64,000 bases of DNA from Saccharopolyspora_C sp040643635 (GTDB lineage: Bacteria > Actinomycetota > Actinomycetes > Mycobacteriales > Pseudonocardiaceae): positions 1 through 64,000 of the forward strand of contig NZ_JBEYUS010000004.1 in the NCBI RefSeq assembly GCF_040643635.1. The letters run 5' to 3'. Both the position numbers and the translations under genes were made by a program. The notes below the pieces were generated by a model. The model was not told the DNA's origin and ran no database searches. It saw only the letters and a program-made list of their open reading frames with translations. Positions 23,751-32,959 of the stretch are shown here, piece after piece; position 1 is the first letter of the stretch, and each line of letters begins with the position of its first letter.

Positions 23751-26700
23751 GCCCCGACGACGCGACCGCAGCGGTGGACGCCACCGCCCCCCACCCGGGT
23801 GACGCGACGCTCTCCGCGGGTCCGGTGCACCGCTGGCGGCTGCACCGCGGCGGCATCGTGAACATCTGGCAGTACGCCGAGCACACCTTCGACCTCTCCG
23901 GCGGGCGGGCGATCTTCCAGGGCACCAACGGTTCCGGGAAGTCCCGGACGCTGGAGCTGCTGCTGCCGCTGTGCCTGGACGGGGATCTGCGGCAGCTGGG
24001 TTCGAAGGGCTTCGACACGGTCAGCATCCGGCGGCTGATGCTGGACGAGTACCCGGGCGGGCCGAACCGGATCGGCTACGCGTGGGTGGAGCTGCGCCGC
24101 GAGTCCCCCGACGGCGGCGAGGAATTCCTCACCTGCGGGGTCGGGGTGAAGGCGTCGAAGACCTCGCAGGCGGTCAGCGACTCGTGGCGGTTCGTCACTT
24201 CGCGGCGGGTGGGGATCAACCTGCACCTGGTGGGCCCGGAGCGGGTGCCGCTGGGGCCCGCGCAGCTGCGGGACCTGCTGGGCGCGGACTGCGTGCTCGA
24301 CGACCAGGGCTTCCGCGCGAAGGTCGCGGCGCAGGTCTACGGGGTGCCCGCGGCGCGCTACGGCGACCTGCTGCACCTGCAGCGCACGCTGCGGAACCCG
24401 GACGTGGGCCTGAAGGTGCTGGAGGGGCAGCTGGAGCAGATCCTCTCCGACGCGCTGCCGCCGCTGGAACCGGCGCTGATCGAGCGGCTGGCGAGCTCGT
24501 TCGACGACCTGGAGTCGATCCGGGAGAACATCGTCCGGCTGACCGGCGCGGACAAGGCGCTGGGCGCGTTCCTGTCGACCTACTCGGGTTACGCGCTGGG
24601 GGCGCTGCGGGAGCGGGCCGAGTCGATGCGCTCGGCGCAGGACCGGCTGGCGGTGCTGCGCAAGGAGCTCGCCAAGCTGGACCGGCAGGTCACCGCGCAC
24701 CGCGAGGAGCGGGACACCGCGCAGCGCACCGTCGCCGAACTGGAGCAGCGCGAGGGCACGCTGGAGTCGAGCATCGAGGCGCTGCGCTCGCACCCGGCGT
24801 ACGCGGAGCTGCAGAACCTGCGGGACCGCGAACGCGTCGTGGAGGGCGCGCGATCGGCGGCCGTGGCGGCGCTGGAGACCGCGGCCCGGCACCGCGCGCA
24901 GGAGGAGCGGTCGGCGGAGTCGGTGCTGGGCACGCTGCGCAGGCTGGTGGGCGACGCGGAATCCGCGGAGCAGGCGGCGCAGCGCGCGAACCGGCAGCTG
25001 GCCGCGGCGGGCCTGGACGGGAACCTGGTGCCGCGCCCGCCGGAGGTGCCGAAGGCGGAGCCGGTCAGCGTCCCGGAACGGGTGCGGGCCGCGCCGGAAC
25101 CGGATGCGGAACTGCTGGAGGTGGACCGGCGCAGCGCCCCCGAAGTGGACACCGACGACCTGGCGCGCCGGTTCCGCACCGTCGCCGACCGGGCCGCGCA
25201 GGCGAGCGCGGAGGCGCAGCGCCGCGGCGCGTGGACGTTGACGCTGCACCAGCAGGCGGTGGAGCTGGACCGGCAGCGCGAGCAGGTCGGCAAGCTGCAG
25301 CAGCAGGCGCGGCAGGCGCAGCTGATCGCCACCGAGTCCGTGGGCAGGCGCAACCAGGCGCAGCAGCGGTTGCAGGAGGCCGCTGCGGAGTGGCGGCAGC
25401 GGGCGCAGCGCTGGGGTTCCGAGCACCCGGAGTCCATCGTGGACGATCCGGTGCCGGAGCCGCCCGCGGCCGAGCGGCTGCTGGCGGACCGGTCCGCGGC
25501 GCGCGCCGCGCAGGAACGCGCGCGGCAGTGGGCGCGGCCGCGGCTCCAGGAGGCGCGGCAGCGGATCTCCGCGGTGGAGCAGGAGCTCGGCGAGGTGCGC
25601 GCCCAGGTCCGCACCGGTGAGCAGGAGCTCACCGAGCTGCGGTCCGGCGTCGAGCGCACCCCGGCCCGCCCGGACTGGGCGACCGCGGAGCGCACCGAGC
25701 AGGACGGGCGCGCGTTCTACCGGCTGGTGGACTTCCAGCCGTCCCTGGACGACGCGCAGCGGGCCGGGCTGGAGGCCGCGCTGCAGGCGAGCGGGCTGCT
25801 CAACGCGTGGGTGTCCGCGCAGGGCACCGTCGCCGGTTTCGAGGACGTGCTGGCGGCGCCGGGCGAGGCGGGGTCGGCGGGGACGCTGGCGGAGTTGCTG
25901 GTGCCCGCGCCGGAGCCGGGCTGCCCGGTGCCCGCGGAGCACGTCGCCGCCCTGCTCGCCTCAGTGTCCACAGTGGGCTCCCAGGGCCTGTCGGTGGACA
26001 CCGCGGGCCGCTGGCGCGCCGGCGTGCTCGCCGGGACGTGGCACAAGGACTCCGCCGAGTACGTGGGCGCGGGTGCCCGCGAGGAGTCCCGCGCCCGGCG
26101 CATCGCCGAGCTGGAGGAGCAGCTCGCCGCGCTGCGCGAGCAGATCGGCGACGTGGAGAAGCGGCACCGCGAGGCCACCGAGCACGGCGATGCGCTCGAA
26201 CGGCACCTCGAGTCCTTCCCCGACGACGCCGACCTGGTGACCGCGCACGCCCAGGTCGCCACCGCCACCGACGCCGCCGAGGACGCCGACCGGCACGCCA
26301 AGCAGGCCCGCGGCGAGCTCGACGAGACCGACCAGCGCTGGCAGGCGACCCGCGCCGAACTGGTGCGCGCCGCGGGCGAAGCGGACCTGCCGCCGGAGAC
26401 GCAGGCGCTGGAGCAGGCCAACCGGGCCGCGACCGACGCCCGCAACGCCATCGACGCGCTGCACGAGGTGCTCGAAACGCGGTGCCTGGCGACGCTGGCC
26501 GACCTGCGCGACATCGCGCTGCACCACGACGCCGCGGTCGCCGACCGGATGGAAGCCGAAGCGCAGGCCGAACAGCGCTGCACCGCGCACACCGAGCAGG
26601 CCGCCGGGCTCACCGAGCTCAACGACGCCGTCGGCGGGCAGGCGCAGGAGATCTCCGGGAAGGTCGGCGAACTGGAGCGGGAACGCGCCCGGCTGCGCGA

Positions 26701-27958
26701 GGACCTGCCCGCCGCGCGCGAACGGATCAGCACCGCCCGCGAGCAGGTGGTGCGGCTGGAGACCCAGCAGGAGACCAAGCACGCCCAGCTCGCCGGTCGC
26801 GAATCCGACGCCGAGACCGCGTCCACCGCGTTCACCGCCGCGCTGCGGGTGCCCGGCGTATGGGCCGCGGCCGAAGTGGTGCCCGCCGAGGCCGACGGAG
26901 ATGCCGAGGCCGCCAGGGACCCCGAGGCCGCCAGGGACGTGGCCCCGCCCGAGGACCCGGCCGAGGCCGCGGAGCTGCTCGCCGCCGCGGGCGACCGCAA
27001 GACCGCGGGCGAAACGGCCGTGCTCAACCGGTTCCAGGCGTTGCAGCAGTCGCTCAGCGGCGGCTACGACATCGCCGCGGGCGACCAGCAGGGCCTGCTC
27101 ACCGTCACCGTCACCGGCGAAGAAGGCCCGCAGCCGGTCGCCGACGCCGCCCGCCGCGTCGCCGAACGCCTCGCCGAGCAGCGCGGATTCCTCAACGAGC
27201 GCTACCGGTCGATCTTCGCCGACTACCTGATCCGCGACCTCGCCGAACGGCTCCGCGGCCAGGTGACGGTGGCCGAAGACCTGTGCAAGCGGATGAACGA
27301 GGTCCTCGACGGCGCCCGCTCCAGCCAGGGCGTGCACGTCCAGCTGGAGTGGGAACCGGCGCCGTCGCTGGGCGACGACATCAAGCAGGCCGTCGACCTG
27401 GTGCGCACCCCGTTCGCCGACCGCAGCGACGACCAGGACTCGTTGCTGCGCAAGGTGTTCACCGACCTCATCGAGGCCGAGCGGGACAGCGCCTCCGGCG
27501 GCTACGCGGAGATCCTGTCCCGGGCGCTGGACTACCGCTCCTGGTTCGCGTTCACCGTGCGCGTCCGCGACACCGGCCCCGAGGGCAAACCGCGGGTGCG
27601 CCGGCTGCGGCAGCTGTCCTCCGGCGAGACGCGGCTGATCTCCTACGTGACGCTGTTCGCCGCGGCCGCCGCGTTCTACGACGCGGTGAGCGTGTCCTCC
27701 GGCGGGCGCGGACCGCTGCGGCTGGTGCTGCTGGACGAGGCGTTCGAGCGGCTCGACGACCCGACGATCGCGCGGATGCTCGGGCTGCTGGTGGACCTGG
27801 ACATGGACTGGCTGATCACCTGGCCCAGCGGGTGGGGCGTGTCACCGAAGATCCCCAAGATGCACATCTACGACGTGCTGCGGCCGCGCAGCGGGCACGG
27901 CATCGCCTGCACCCACACCACGTGGGACGGCCGGGACATGGAGCGCACCGATGGCTGA
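23747..27958 (+). CDS. jetC: Wadjet type II SMC-like ATPase JetC (TIGR02680)
   Basis: 1403 residues. Walker A is FQGTNGSGKSRTLELLL (about 57-73); the ABC signature RQLSSGETRLISY lies near 1287 and Walker B VLLDEAFERLDD near 1325. Between them are long coiled-coil arms with a hinge-like globular region near 640-780. The structure is that of MukB-type SMC proteins, here the motor for DNA-loop sensing by Wadjet. GTG overlaps the jetB stop (GTGA). A short tandem duplication (EAARDPEAARD, near 1056-1066) sits in the second coiled coil. Confidence 0.93.
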   Translation: MSPDDATAAVDATAPHPGDATLSAGPVHRWRLHRGGIVNIWQYAEHTFDLSGGRAIFQGTNGSGKSRTLELLLPLCLDGDLRQLGSKGFDTVSIRRLMLDEYPGGPNRIGYAWVELRRESPDGGEEFLTCGVGVKASKTSQAVSDSWRFVTSRRVGINLHLVGPERVPLGPAQLRDLLGADCVLDDQGFRAKVAAQVYGVPAARYGDLLHLQRTLRNPDVGLKVLEGQLEQILSDALPPLEPALIERLASSFDDLESIRENIVRLTGADKALGAFLSTYSGYALGALRERAESMRSAQDRLAVLRKELAKLDRQVTAHREERDTAQRTVAELEQREGTLESSIEALRSHPAYAELQNLRDRERVVEGARSAAVAALETAARHRAQEERSAESVLGTLRRLVGDAESAEQAAQRANRQLAAAGLDGNLVPRPPEVPKAEPVSVPERVRAAPEPDAELLEVDRRSAPEVDTDDLARRFRTVADRAAQASAEAQRRGAWTLTLHQQAVELDRQREQVGKLQQQARQAQLIATESVGRRNQAQQRLQEAAAEWRQRAQRWGSEHPESIVDDPVPEPPAAERLLADRSAARAAQERARQWARPRLQEARQRISAVEQELGEVRAQVRTGEQELTELRSGVERTPARPDWATAERTEQDGRAFYRLVDFQPSLDDAQRAGLEAALQASGLLNAWVSAQGTVAGFEDVLAAPGEAGSAGTLAELLVPAPEPGCPVPAEHVAALLASVSTVGSQGLSVDTAGRWRAGVLAGTWHKDSAEYVGAGAREESRARRIAELEEQLAALREQIGDVEKRHREATEHGDALERHLESFPDDADLVTAHAQVATATDAAEDADRHAKQARGELDETDQRWQATRAELVRAAGEADLPPETQALEQANRAATDARNAIDALHEVLETRCLATLADLRDIALHHDAAVADRMEAEAQAEQRCTAHTEQAAGLTELNDAVGGQAQEISGKVGELERERARLREDLPAARERISTAREQVVRLETQQETKHAQLAGRESDAETASTAFTAALRVPGVWAAAEVVPAEADGDAEAARDPEAARDVAPPEDPAEAAELLAAAGDRKTAGETAVLNRFQALQQSLSGGYDIAAGDQQGLLTVTVTGEEGPQPVADAARRVAERLAEQRGFLNERYRSIFADYLIRDLAERLRGQVTVAEDLCKRMNEVLDGARSSQGVHVQLEWEPAPSLGDDIKQAVDLVRTPFADRSDDQDSLLRKVFTDLIEAERDSASGGYAEILSRALDYRSWFAFTVRVRDTGPEGKPRVRRLRQLSSGETRLISYVTLFAAAAAFYDAVSVSSGGRGPLRLVLLDEAFERLDDPTIARMLGLLVDLDMDWLITWPSGWGVSPKIPKMHIYDVLRPRSGHGIACTHTTWDGRDMERTDG

Positions 27959-29228
27959 GGTGTCCGCGCAGGTCCGCGAGCAGGTCCGCGCCGAATGGGG
28001 CGGCGAGGTGCTGCGCGAGTTCTGGGCGCAGGCCCGGGAGGCGCTGGAATCGGCGAAGCGGCCGGACCGGTTCTCCGTGGCGTTGCCCGACGAGACGACC
28101 CGCGCCGCGGTCAGCGAGATCTACGGCCGGGAGCTGTACCTCGGGCACTCCCGGATCATGGTGGCGAAGCTGGACCAGGTGCTGCGCGCCGATGGCCGCT
28201 TCGGGCTCGGGCTCGCGCAGGTGCTGGAAGTGCTGCACGGCGAACCCGTCGACACCGCCGGAACCGGTGCGCCGCAACGGGAATCCACCGCGGTCGTGCA
28301 GGCCCGCACGGCGCTCGCCGAGCACGGCCTGGGCCGCGCCCCGTGGGCGGAGGCGTGGGTGCGCTGGCTGCACCGGTACGGCCGCGTCGCCGACGCCGAA
28401 CTGCCGCGCATCGCCGGGCGGGCCGGTGCGGTGCTGTCCGCGCTCACCCTCGTCCCGGGCGCGACCCCGGCGTCGTGGGTGTCGCGCGCCGACCTCGCCG
28501 CGCCCGACGAGCCGAGCGAGCTCGACGACGGCGGGACGCTGAGCCGCATCGTGCTGCGCGCCGCCGCGCTCGCCCACCACGTCGAACCGCCCGGCGGCGA
28601 ACGGGACCGGCGGTCGCTGTGGGAGCGCTGCGGGGTGACCCTCGACGACGTGGCGGGCACGGTGCTGAGCTGGGCGCTGCCGCTGCGCGGCGAGGACGCC
28701 TGGTCCCGCTCGATCACCGGCCGCACCGAGCTCGGCCTGCCCACCCACCTCACGCACCGCGACCTGGCCGCCGCCCCCGACCGGCTCGTCGAACCCGGCG
28801 CGGTGGTGGCCGTCTGCGAACGGCCGCGGCTGGTGGAAGCCGCCGTGCGCGCCGACGTGCGGCACCCGCTGGTCTGCCTCGCGGGAACCCCGTCGACCGT
28901 GGGGCTCGCGCTGCTGGACCGGTTGCGGGCCGACGGCGCGCTGCTGCACCTGCACGGGGACTTCGACTGGCCCGGCATCGCCGTCGCCCGTTCGCTGTGG
29001 GCCGAGCGCGACATCGGCCTGTGGCGGATGTCGGCGGCCGACTACCGGGACGCGGTGGACCGGGCCGCGCGGGAACGGCTGGACCTGCCGAACCTCGTCG
29101 GCAGCCCCGTCGACACGCCCTGGGACCCGCAGCTCGCCGAACTCATGTCGACCGCTTCCCGCGCGGTGGAAGAGGAAGCGGTGCTGCCGCAACTCCTGGA
29201 CGACCTCCGCACCGGGACGCTCTCCTGA
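27951..29228 (+). CDS. jetD: Wadjet type II nuclease subunit JetD (TIGR02679; DUF2399/DUF3323)
   Basis: 425 residues. The C-terminal half carries a Toprim-like nuclease core: VVAVCERPRLVEAA supplies the glutamates and LHLHGDFDWPGIAVAR the aspartate pair. The N-terminal half is helical and DUF3323-like. In Wadjet, JetD is the Toprim-fold nuclease that linearises captured plasmids. The start overlaps jetC by 8 nt. The stop is followed by gene-free DNA holding repeat copy 2. Confidence 0.9.
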   Translation: MAEVSAQVREQVRAEWGGEVLREFWAQAREALESAKRPDRFSVALPDETTRAAVSEIYGRELYLGHSRIMVAKLDQVLRADGRFGLGLAQVLEVLHGEPVDTAGTGAPQRESTAVVQARTALAEHGLGRAPWAEAWVRWLHRYGRVADAELPRIAGRAGAVLSALTLVPGATPASWVSRADLAAPDEPSELDDGGTLSRIVLRAAALAHHVEPPGGERDRRSLWERCGVTLDDVAGTVLSWALPLRGEDAWSRSITGRTELGLPTHLTHRDLAAAPDRLVEPGAVVAVCERPRLVEAAVRADVRHPLVCLAGTPSTVGLALLDRLRADGALLHLHGDFDWPGIAVARSLWAERDIGLWRMSAADYRDAVDRAARERLDLPNLVGSPVDTPWDPQLAELMSTASRAVEEEAVLPQLLDDLRTGTLS

Positions 29229-29360
29229 TCGGTCGTCCTCCTGCTGTTGCGGAGTGCGGCGGGTGGCGGAGCCGCACCGCCCGCCGTCGAACCTGTCCGG
29301 CCGGTCATGGCTCTTTCCTGCCGCTGAGCTGACGACCACCTGATCAACCGGCACCGCGGC

Positions 29361-29462
29361 GGGTTCTCAGCGGTTCCCTCGCGAGGACGGCTTTTTCCCT
29401 CGTCGCGGAGCCACTCGGGAAGAAGATCCCGCAGCGAGAATCCCGCTGAGGTTCCGCCACCC
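29361..29462 (+). repeat. 102-bp palindromic dispersed repeat, copy 2
   Basis: Same orientation as copy 1, with GGGT/ACCC ends and arms TCAGCGGTTCCCTCGC and GCGAGAATCCCGCTGA. It is the most diverged copy: the arms have several mismatches and the central hairpin is GTCGC-GGA-GCCAC. The satellite hairpin is degraded (around 29315-29335). It lies 30 nt from the stop of the DegT gene. The whole 29229-29491 gap holds only this repeat. Confidence 0.82.
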
Positions 29463-29491
29463 CGCTCCCGAGAAACGGGAGCGGAGGAATC

Positions 29492-30748
29492 TCACGTGGG
29501 TTCGATGAGGGTCCGGTGGTGGGCGACGACCTTCCGGAAGGCTCGGACGTAGCCCTCGGCGAGGGCCGGGTCGTCGTGCGGGACCGTGACGGTGAGGGTG
29601 TTGCGGTGCCTGCGCTCGGCCCGCGGGTACTGCCCGGCGCGGTAGCGCGGCCAGCCCTCCGGCAGGTGCGGGAACAGCCGGTTCGGGGCGTCGAACAGCG
29701 GATGCTCGTTCAACGGCCGCGGCGCCCGCGGATGGTCCACCTCCAGGCAGCCCTCGGCGCGCAGCGCGGCGACCAGCGCATCCACCGGCAGCCCGCCCAG
29801 CTCCTCCGGCCGGTGCACCAGCGCCAGCGCGTACCAGGCGGGCGCCACCCGCGCGGGCACCTCCGGCACGCCGATCCCGGGCAGCCCGCGCAACTCGGCG
29901 ATCATGTGCGCGGCCAGCTGCCGCCGTCCGCCGAGCCTGCGGTCCAGCTCGTCCAGCTGCCCCAGCGCCAGCGCCGCCGCCAACGGGTGGATCCGGTGCG
30001 CCGCCCCGGACCCCGTCACCACGTAGCGGCGCAGCGGGTGGTCGATCGGGATCTCGCCCCGGCACCGGCCGCCGTCCTGGCCGTGCAGCAGCACCCGGTA
30101 GTGCAGGTCGTCGTCATCGGTGAGCACGAACCCGCCCTCACCCGCCGACAGCGGCTTCGACCCGCCCATGCTGAACGCCGCCACGTCCCCGAACGTCCCC
30201 ACCCGACGCCCGCCCACCGCGGCGCCGTGCGCGTGCGACCCGTCCTCCACCAGCCGCAGGCCGCGCCGGTCCGCGATCTCCGCGAGCGCCTCGACCCGGG
30301 CGGGCACCCCCCACAGGTGGGTGGCCACGATCGCCTTGGTGAACGGCGTGATCGCCGCCTCCACCTGCAACGGATCGATGTTGCCCAGTTCGTCGCAGTC
30401 CACCAGCACCGGCTTGACCCGCAGGTGGAACAGCGGCGTCGCGGTCGGGTGCGCCGTGTAGGCCGGCACGATCACCTCGTCGCCCTCCGCCAGCCCCAGC
30501 GCGGAGTACGCGGCGTGCAGCGCGGCCGTCCCGGACGACGTCACCATCGCGTGCCGCACGCCGAAGAACTCCGCCAGCTTCCCCTCCAGCTCGGCGATGA
30601 TCCCGGTGCGGCCGGGCAACGACACCGCGCTGTAGAGCTGCGCGGTGACCGCGACCGCGGTGTTGATGTCCACCGGCGGCCAGGAGATCTGCGGGCTCGC
30701 GGTCCGCACCACCGGCGGGCCGCCGTGGATCGCCAGGGGACTGCTCAC
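29492..30748 (-). CDS. DegT/DnrJ/EryC1/StrS-family aminotransferase
   Basis: 418 residues of the sugar/cyclitol aminotransferase family. PLP-site features are VTSSGTAALHAAYSALGL (about 65-82), VEDGSHAHGA (Asp near 155-165) and the Schiff-base lysine in SMGGSKPLSAGEGG. Family members transaminate nucleotide-linked keto-sugars or cyclitols, or act as PLP dehydratases; no sugar-biosynthesis genes are nearby, so the substrate is unknown. GTG at 30748 is preceded by AAGGA. It is divergent from the HTH-deformylase gene and lies with it between inverted repeat copies. Confidence 0.88.
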   Translation of the reverse strand: MSSPLAIHGGPPVVRTASPQISWPPVDINTAVAVTAQLYSAVSLPGRTGIIAELEGKLAEFFGVRHAMVTSSGTAALHAAYSALGLAEGDEVIVPAYTAHPTATPLFHLRVKPVLVDCDELGNIDPLQVEAAITPFTKAIVATHLWGVPARVEALAEIADRRGLRLVEDGSHAHGAAVGGRRVGTFGDVAAFSMGGSKPLSAGEGGFVLTDDDDLHYRVLLHGQDGGRCRGEIPIDHPLRRYVVTGSGAAHRIHPLAAALALGQLDELDRRLGGRRQLAAHMIAELRGLPGIGVPEVPARVAPAWYALALVHRPEELGGLPVDALVAALRAEGCLEVDHPRAPRPLNEHPLFDAPNRLFPHLPEGWPRYRAGQYPRAERRHRNTLTVTVPHDDPALAEGYVRAFRKVVAHHRTLIEPT

Positions 30749-30989
30749 GTGATCAGATCCTTCGGGTCCGCGCCGCGGGAACGGGGCCGGAAGGCGCGAG
30801 ATTGTTGTGCGTGCGAAGACTTCTGGGGACATTTTTCGCTCAGCTACCCGCCATCTGTGTGAAACGTGCCGTCACCGTCGGAGAACCTCGACTCAAGGGG
30901 ACCGCACGCCCCGGGTGTGTGCGTAGGCTGAGCGCTCGCTCACGGTGAGCTCACGCACACGCACGCCGGACACGATGGGGATGGTGACC
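30749..30989. promoter_or_regulatory. Divergent promoter region of the DegT and HTH-deformylase genes
   Basis: 241 bases between divergent starts. TAGGCT at 30924-30929 is a plus-strand -10 candidate, which would start the HTH-deformylase mRNA near 30936. The self-regulating HTH protein is an obvious candidate to bind here, but no clear operator palindrome was identified. Confidence 0.4.
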
Positions 30990-32510
30990 ATGACCGGCCA
31001 GGCGAAAGCGGACCTGGACACCGCAGCCGAACAAGACGCGTTCGTCGCCGAATTCCGGCGCTGGCGCGACGTTCGCGGCCTGTCCAGATCCGCGCTGGCC
31101 CGGGAGATGGGCTACAGCCGGTCGTACGTGTCGAAGGTCGAGAGCGGCGGCGAGCACGCCTCCCGCGAGTTCGCGCAAGCCGCCGACGGCGCGCTCAACG
31201 CGGGCGGCTCGCTGCGGCGCGCGTGGCGCGAGCAGAACGCGGTTCCCGCGCCGCGCAAACCCAGCCCGCCCCAGCACGCCGCCCCGGCCATCGAACCCGC
31301 GGGCGGGCTGGTGGTCGAGCACGATCACGCGGAACTGTTCTACGTCAACGGTTCCTACCGCGCCACCATGCGGCGACATCTGGTCAACAACGGCACCGAA
31401 CCGATCACCCGCTACCTGATCAGGATCTCCGTCGACCGGTTCCCCGGTGACCCGGAACGCTCCAACCGCCTCTACCGGGACAACCCGCTCACCTGGGAGG
31501 AGATCGACCTCGAAGCCTGGCACGGGGAGAAGCGCCAGGAACCGATGCGGTGGAGCGTGCAGCACGACCGGGACGCGTTCAAGGAGGTGTGGCTGCTGTT
31601 CGCCAACGACTCCGGCCGATTCCCCTTGTACCCCGGGGAAAGCGCGTGGATCGAGTACACCTACACCGTCAGCGACGACAAGTGGGGGCACTGGTTCCGG
31701 CGCGCCGTGCGGCTGCCCACCACCCGGTTATCGGTGACGCTGAACTTCCCGACCGAGCTCGATCCCGCGGTGTGGGGCCTGCACACCTCGATGACCGCGG
31801 AATCCATGCCGTTCCACACCGCCATCGACACCCGGCACGAGCACGACCGCACCATCTACGCGTGGTCCACCGAAGATCCGCCGCTGCACGCGCGGTACCG
31901 GCTGGAATGGCACTTCCGCAACGACTCCCCCACCGCGCCGTCCGGGCCGCCCACGCCCAGCGAGACCATGACCGCGCTCGGCATCGTGCAGGACGGCGAC
32001 CCGATGCTGCGCCGCTCCGCCCGGCCGTTCACGCTGCCCGTCGAGGCCGAGGACGCCCGGCGGGTGATCAACGAGCTGCACTCGGCGACGCAGCGCATCT
32101 CCAAGGCGCACACCTTCGGCAAGGGCATGGGGATCGCGGCGCCGCAGATCGGCATCGAGCGGGCCGCGGCCATCGTGCGCCCGCCCGGCAGCGACGACCT
32201 GATCACCCTGCTCAACCCGCGCATCATCGAATCCAGCGAGCAGGGCGACGAGCAGTACGAGGGATGCCTCAGCTTCTTCGACGTCCGCTGCCTGGTCCCG
32301 CGGCCGGCCGTGGTGCACGTGGAACACCAGGACATCACCGGCGAACGCCGCATCACGATCTTCGAGCGCGGCGTGGCGCGGCTGGTGGCGCACGAGGTCG
32401 ACCACCTCTACGGGGTGCTGTGCAGCGACCACCTGCCACCGGACGTGGCGCCCATTCCCGTGGAGCAGTACCGCGGCACCGGCTCGAACTGGCACTACCC
32501 GGAAGGCTGA
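30990..32510 (+). CDS. XRE-type HTH / unknown domain / peptide deformylase fusion
   Basis: 506 residues in three parts. Residues 18-80 form an XRE-like helix-turn-helix (LSRSALAREMGYSRSYVSKVESG). Residues about 100-325 are an unassigned beta-rich region. Residues about 330-490 are a peptide deformylase with all three active-site motifs: GMGIAAPQIG near 379, EGCLSFF near 423 and HEVDHLYG near 466, so the metal ligands Cys, His, His and the catalytic Glu are present. Deformylase removes N-formyl groups from nascent chains; the HTH suggests a sensory or regulatory use. Starts at 30945 (GTG) and 30975 are possible; 30990 has GGGGATGG upstream. Confidence 0.85.
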   Translation: MTGQAKADLDTAAEQDAFVAEFRRWRDVRGLSRSALAREMGYSRSYVSKVESGGEHASREFAQAADGALNAGGSLRRAWREQNAVPAPRKPSPPQHAAPAIEPAGGLVVEHDHAELFYVNGSYRATMRRHLVNNGTEPITRYLIRISVDRFPGDPERSNRLYRDNPLTWEEIDLEAWHGEKRQEPMRWSVQHDRDAFKEVWLLFANDSGRFPLYPGESAWIEYTYTVSDDKWGHWFRRAVRLPTTRLSVTLNFPTELDPAVWGLHTSMTAESMPFHTAIDTRHEHDRTIYAWSTEDPPLHARYRLEWHFRNDSPTAPSGPPTPSETMTALGIVQDGDPMLRRSARPFTLPVEAEDARRVINELHSATQRISKAHTFGKGMGIAAPQIGIERAAAIVRPPGSDDLITLLNPRIIESSEQGDEQYEGCLSFFDVRCLVPRPAVVHVEHQDITGERRITIFERGVARLVAHEVDHLYGVLCSDHLPPDVAPIPVEQYRGTGSNWHYPEG

Positions 32511-32535
32511 TTCCGCCTTCTGCTGCTTGCTGAGC

Positions 32536-32637
32536 GGGTGGCGGAACCTCAGCGGCCTCCTCGCTGCGGGATCTTTTTCACCGGTGGCTCCGCCACAGGG
32601 GAAAAAGCTGTCCTCGCGAGGAGGCCGCTGAGAACCC
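32536..32637 (-). repeat. 102-bp palindromic dispersed repeat, copy 3 (inverted)
   Basis: Reverse orientation relative to copies 1 and 2. Arms TCAGCGGCCTCCTCGC and GCGAGGAGGCCGCTGA pair perfectly; an inner CTTTTTC/GAAAAAG stem replaces the CGAT/ATCG stem of copy 1, a compensated change. The central GTGGC-GGA-GCCAC hairpin is intact. A satellite hairpin at 32666-32691 matches that of copy 1. It begins 25 nt after the HTH-deformylase stop codon. Confidence 0.85.
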
Positions 32638-32691
32638 GCGGGTGGTCCCGTTGCTCGGGTGGTCGCTGCTCAGCGGCTTCGCCGCTGACAG

Positions 32692-32959
32692 GAGAAAGAT
32701 GCCGGGGTCGGTGATCGGCTTCGCGGTGTTCACGTAACGTTGCGTAATCGATTCTTGAGCGCGGAAGAAGCTCTCGAACGGGGGAGGGCGCGCGGGTTCT
32801 CAAGATCGACGCACGTTCGCGCACGTTCTTTCGGGTAGTGTGCGGCCGCGGTGCTTGGACGGTCCCACCTGGTGCGGGACCATCAGGACAAGGCTCGCGG
32901 CACCGGTCCACCCACCCTCCTGGACCGGACAAGCCCACCCGGAGCCGACGGAGGCGGCC
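32692..32959 (+). promoter_or_regulatory. Upstream region of the FrsA-like gene
   Basis: Part of the 449-base gene-free stretch after the deformylase gene. It contains a near-palindrome ACGTAACGTTGCGT at 32732-32745, a direct repeat of GCACGTTC at about 32811-32826, and a -10-like TAGTGT at 32836-32841 that would start transcription near 32848. A ribosome site (GGAGG) lies just before the ATG at 32960. No gene is evident. Confidence 0.4.

Noticed and set aside
23591..25942. 783-codon minus-strand frame inside jetC
   Set aside because: Antisense shadow of the SMC-like gene with no recognisable motifs.
26893..26946. Tandem DNA repeat in jetC
   Set aside because: A short in-frame duplication coding EAARDPEAARD within a coiled coil; low complexity without separate function.
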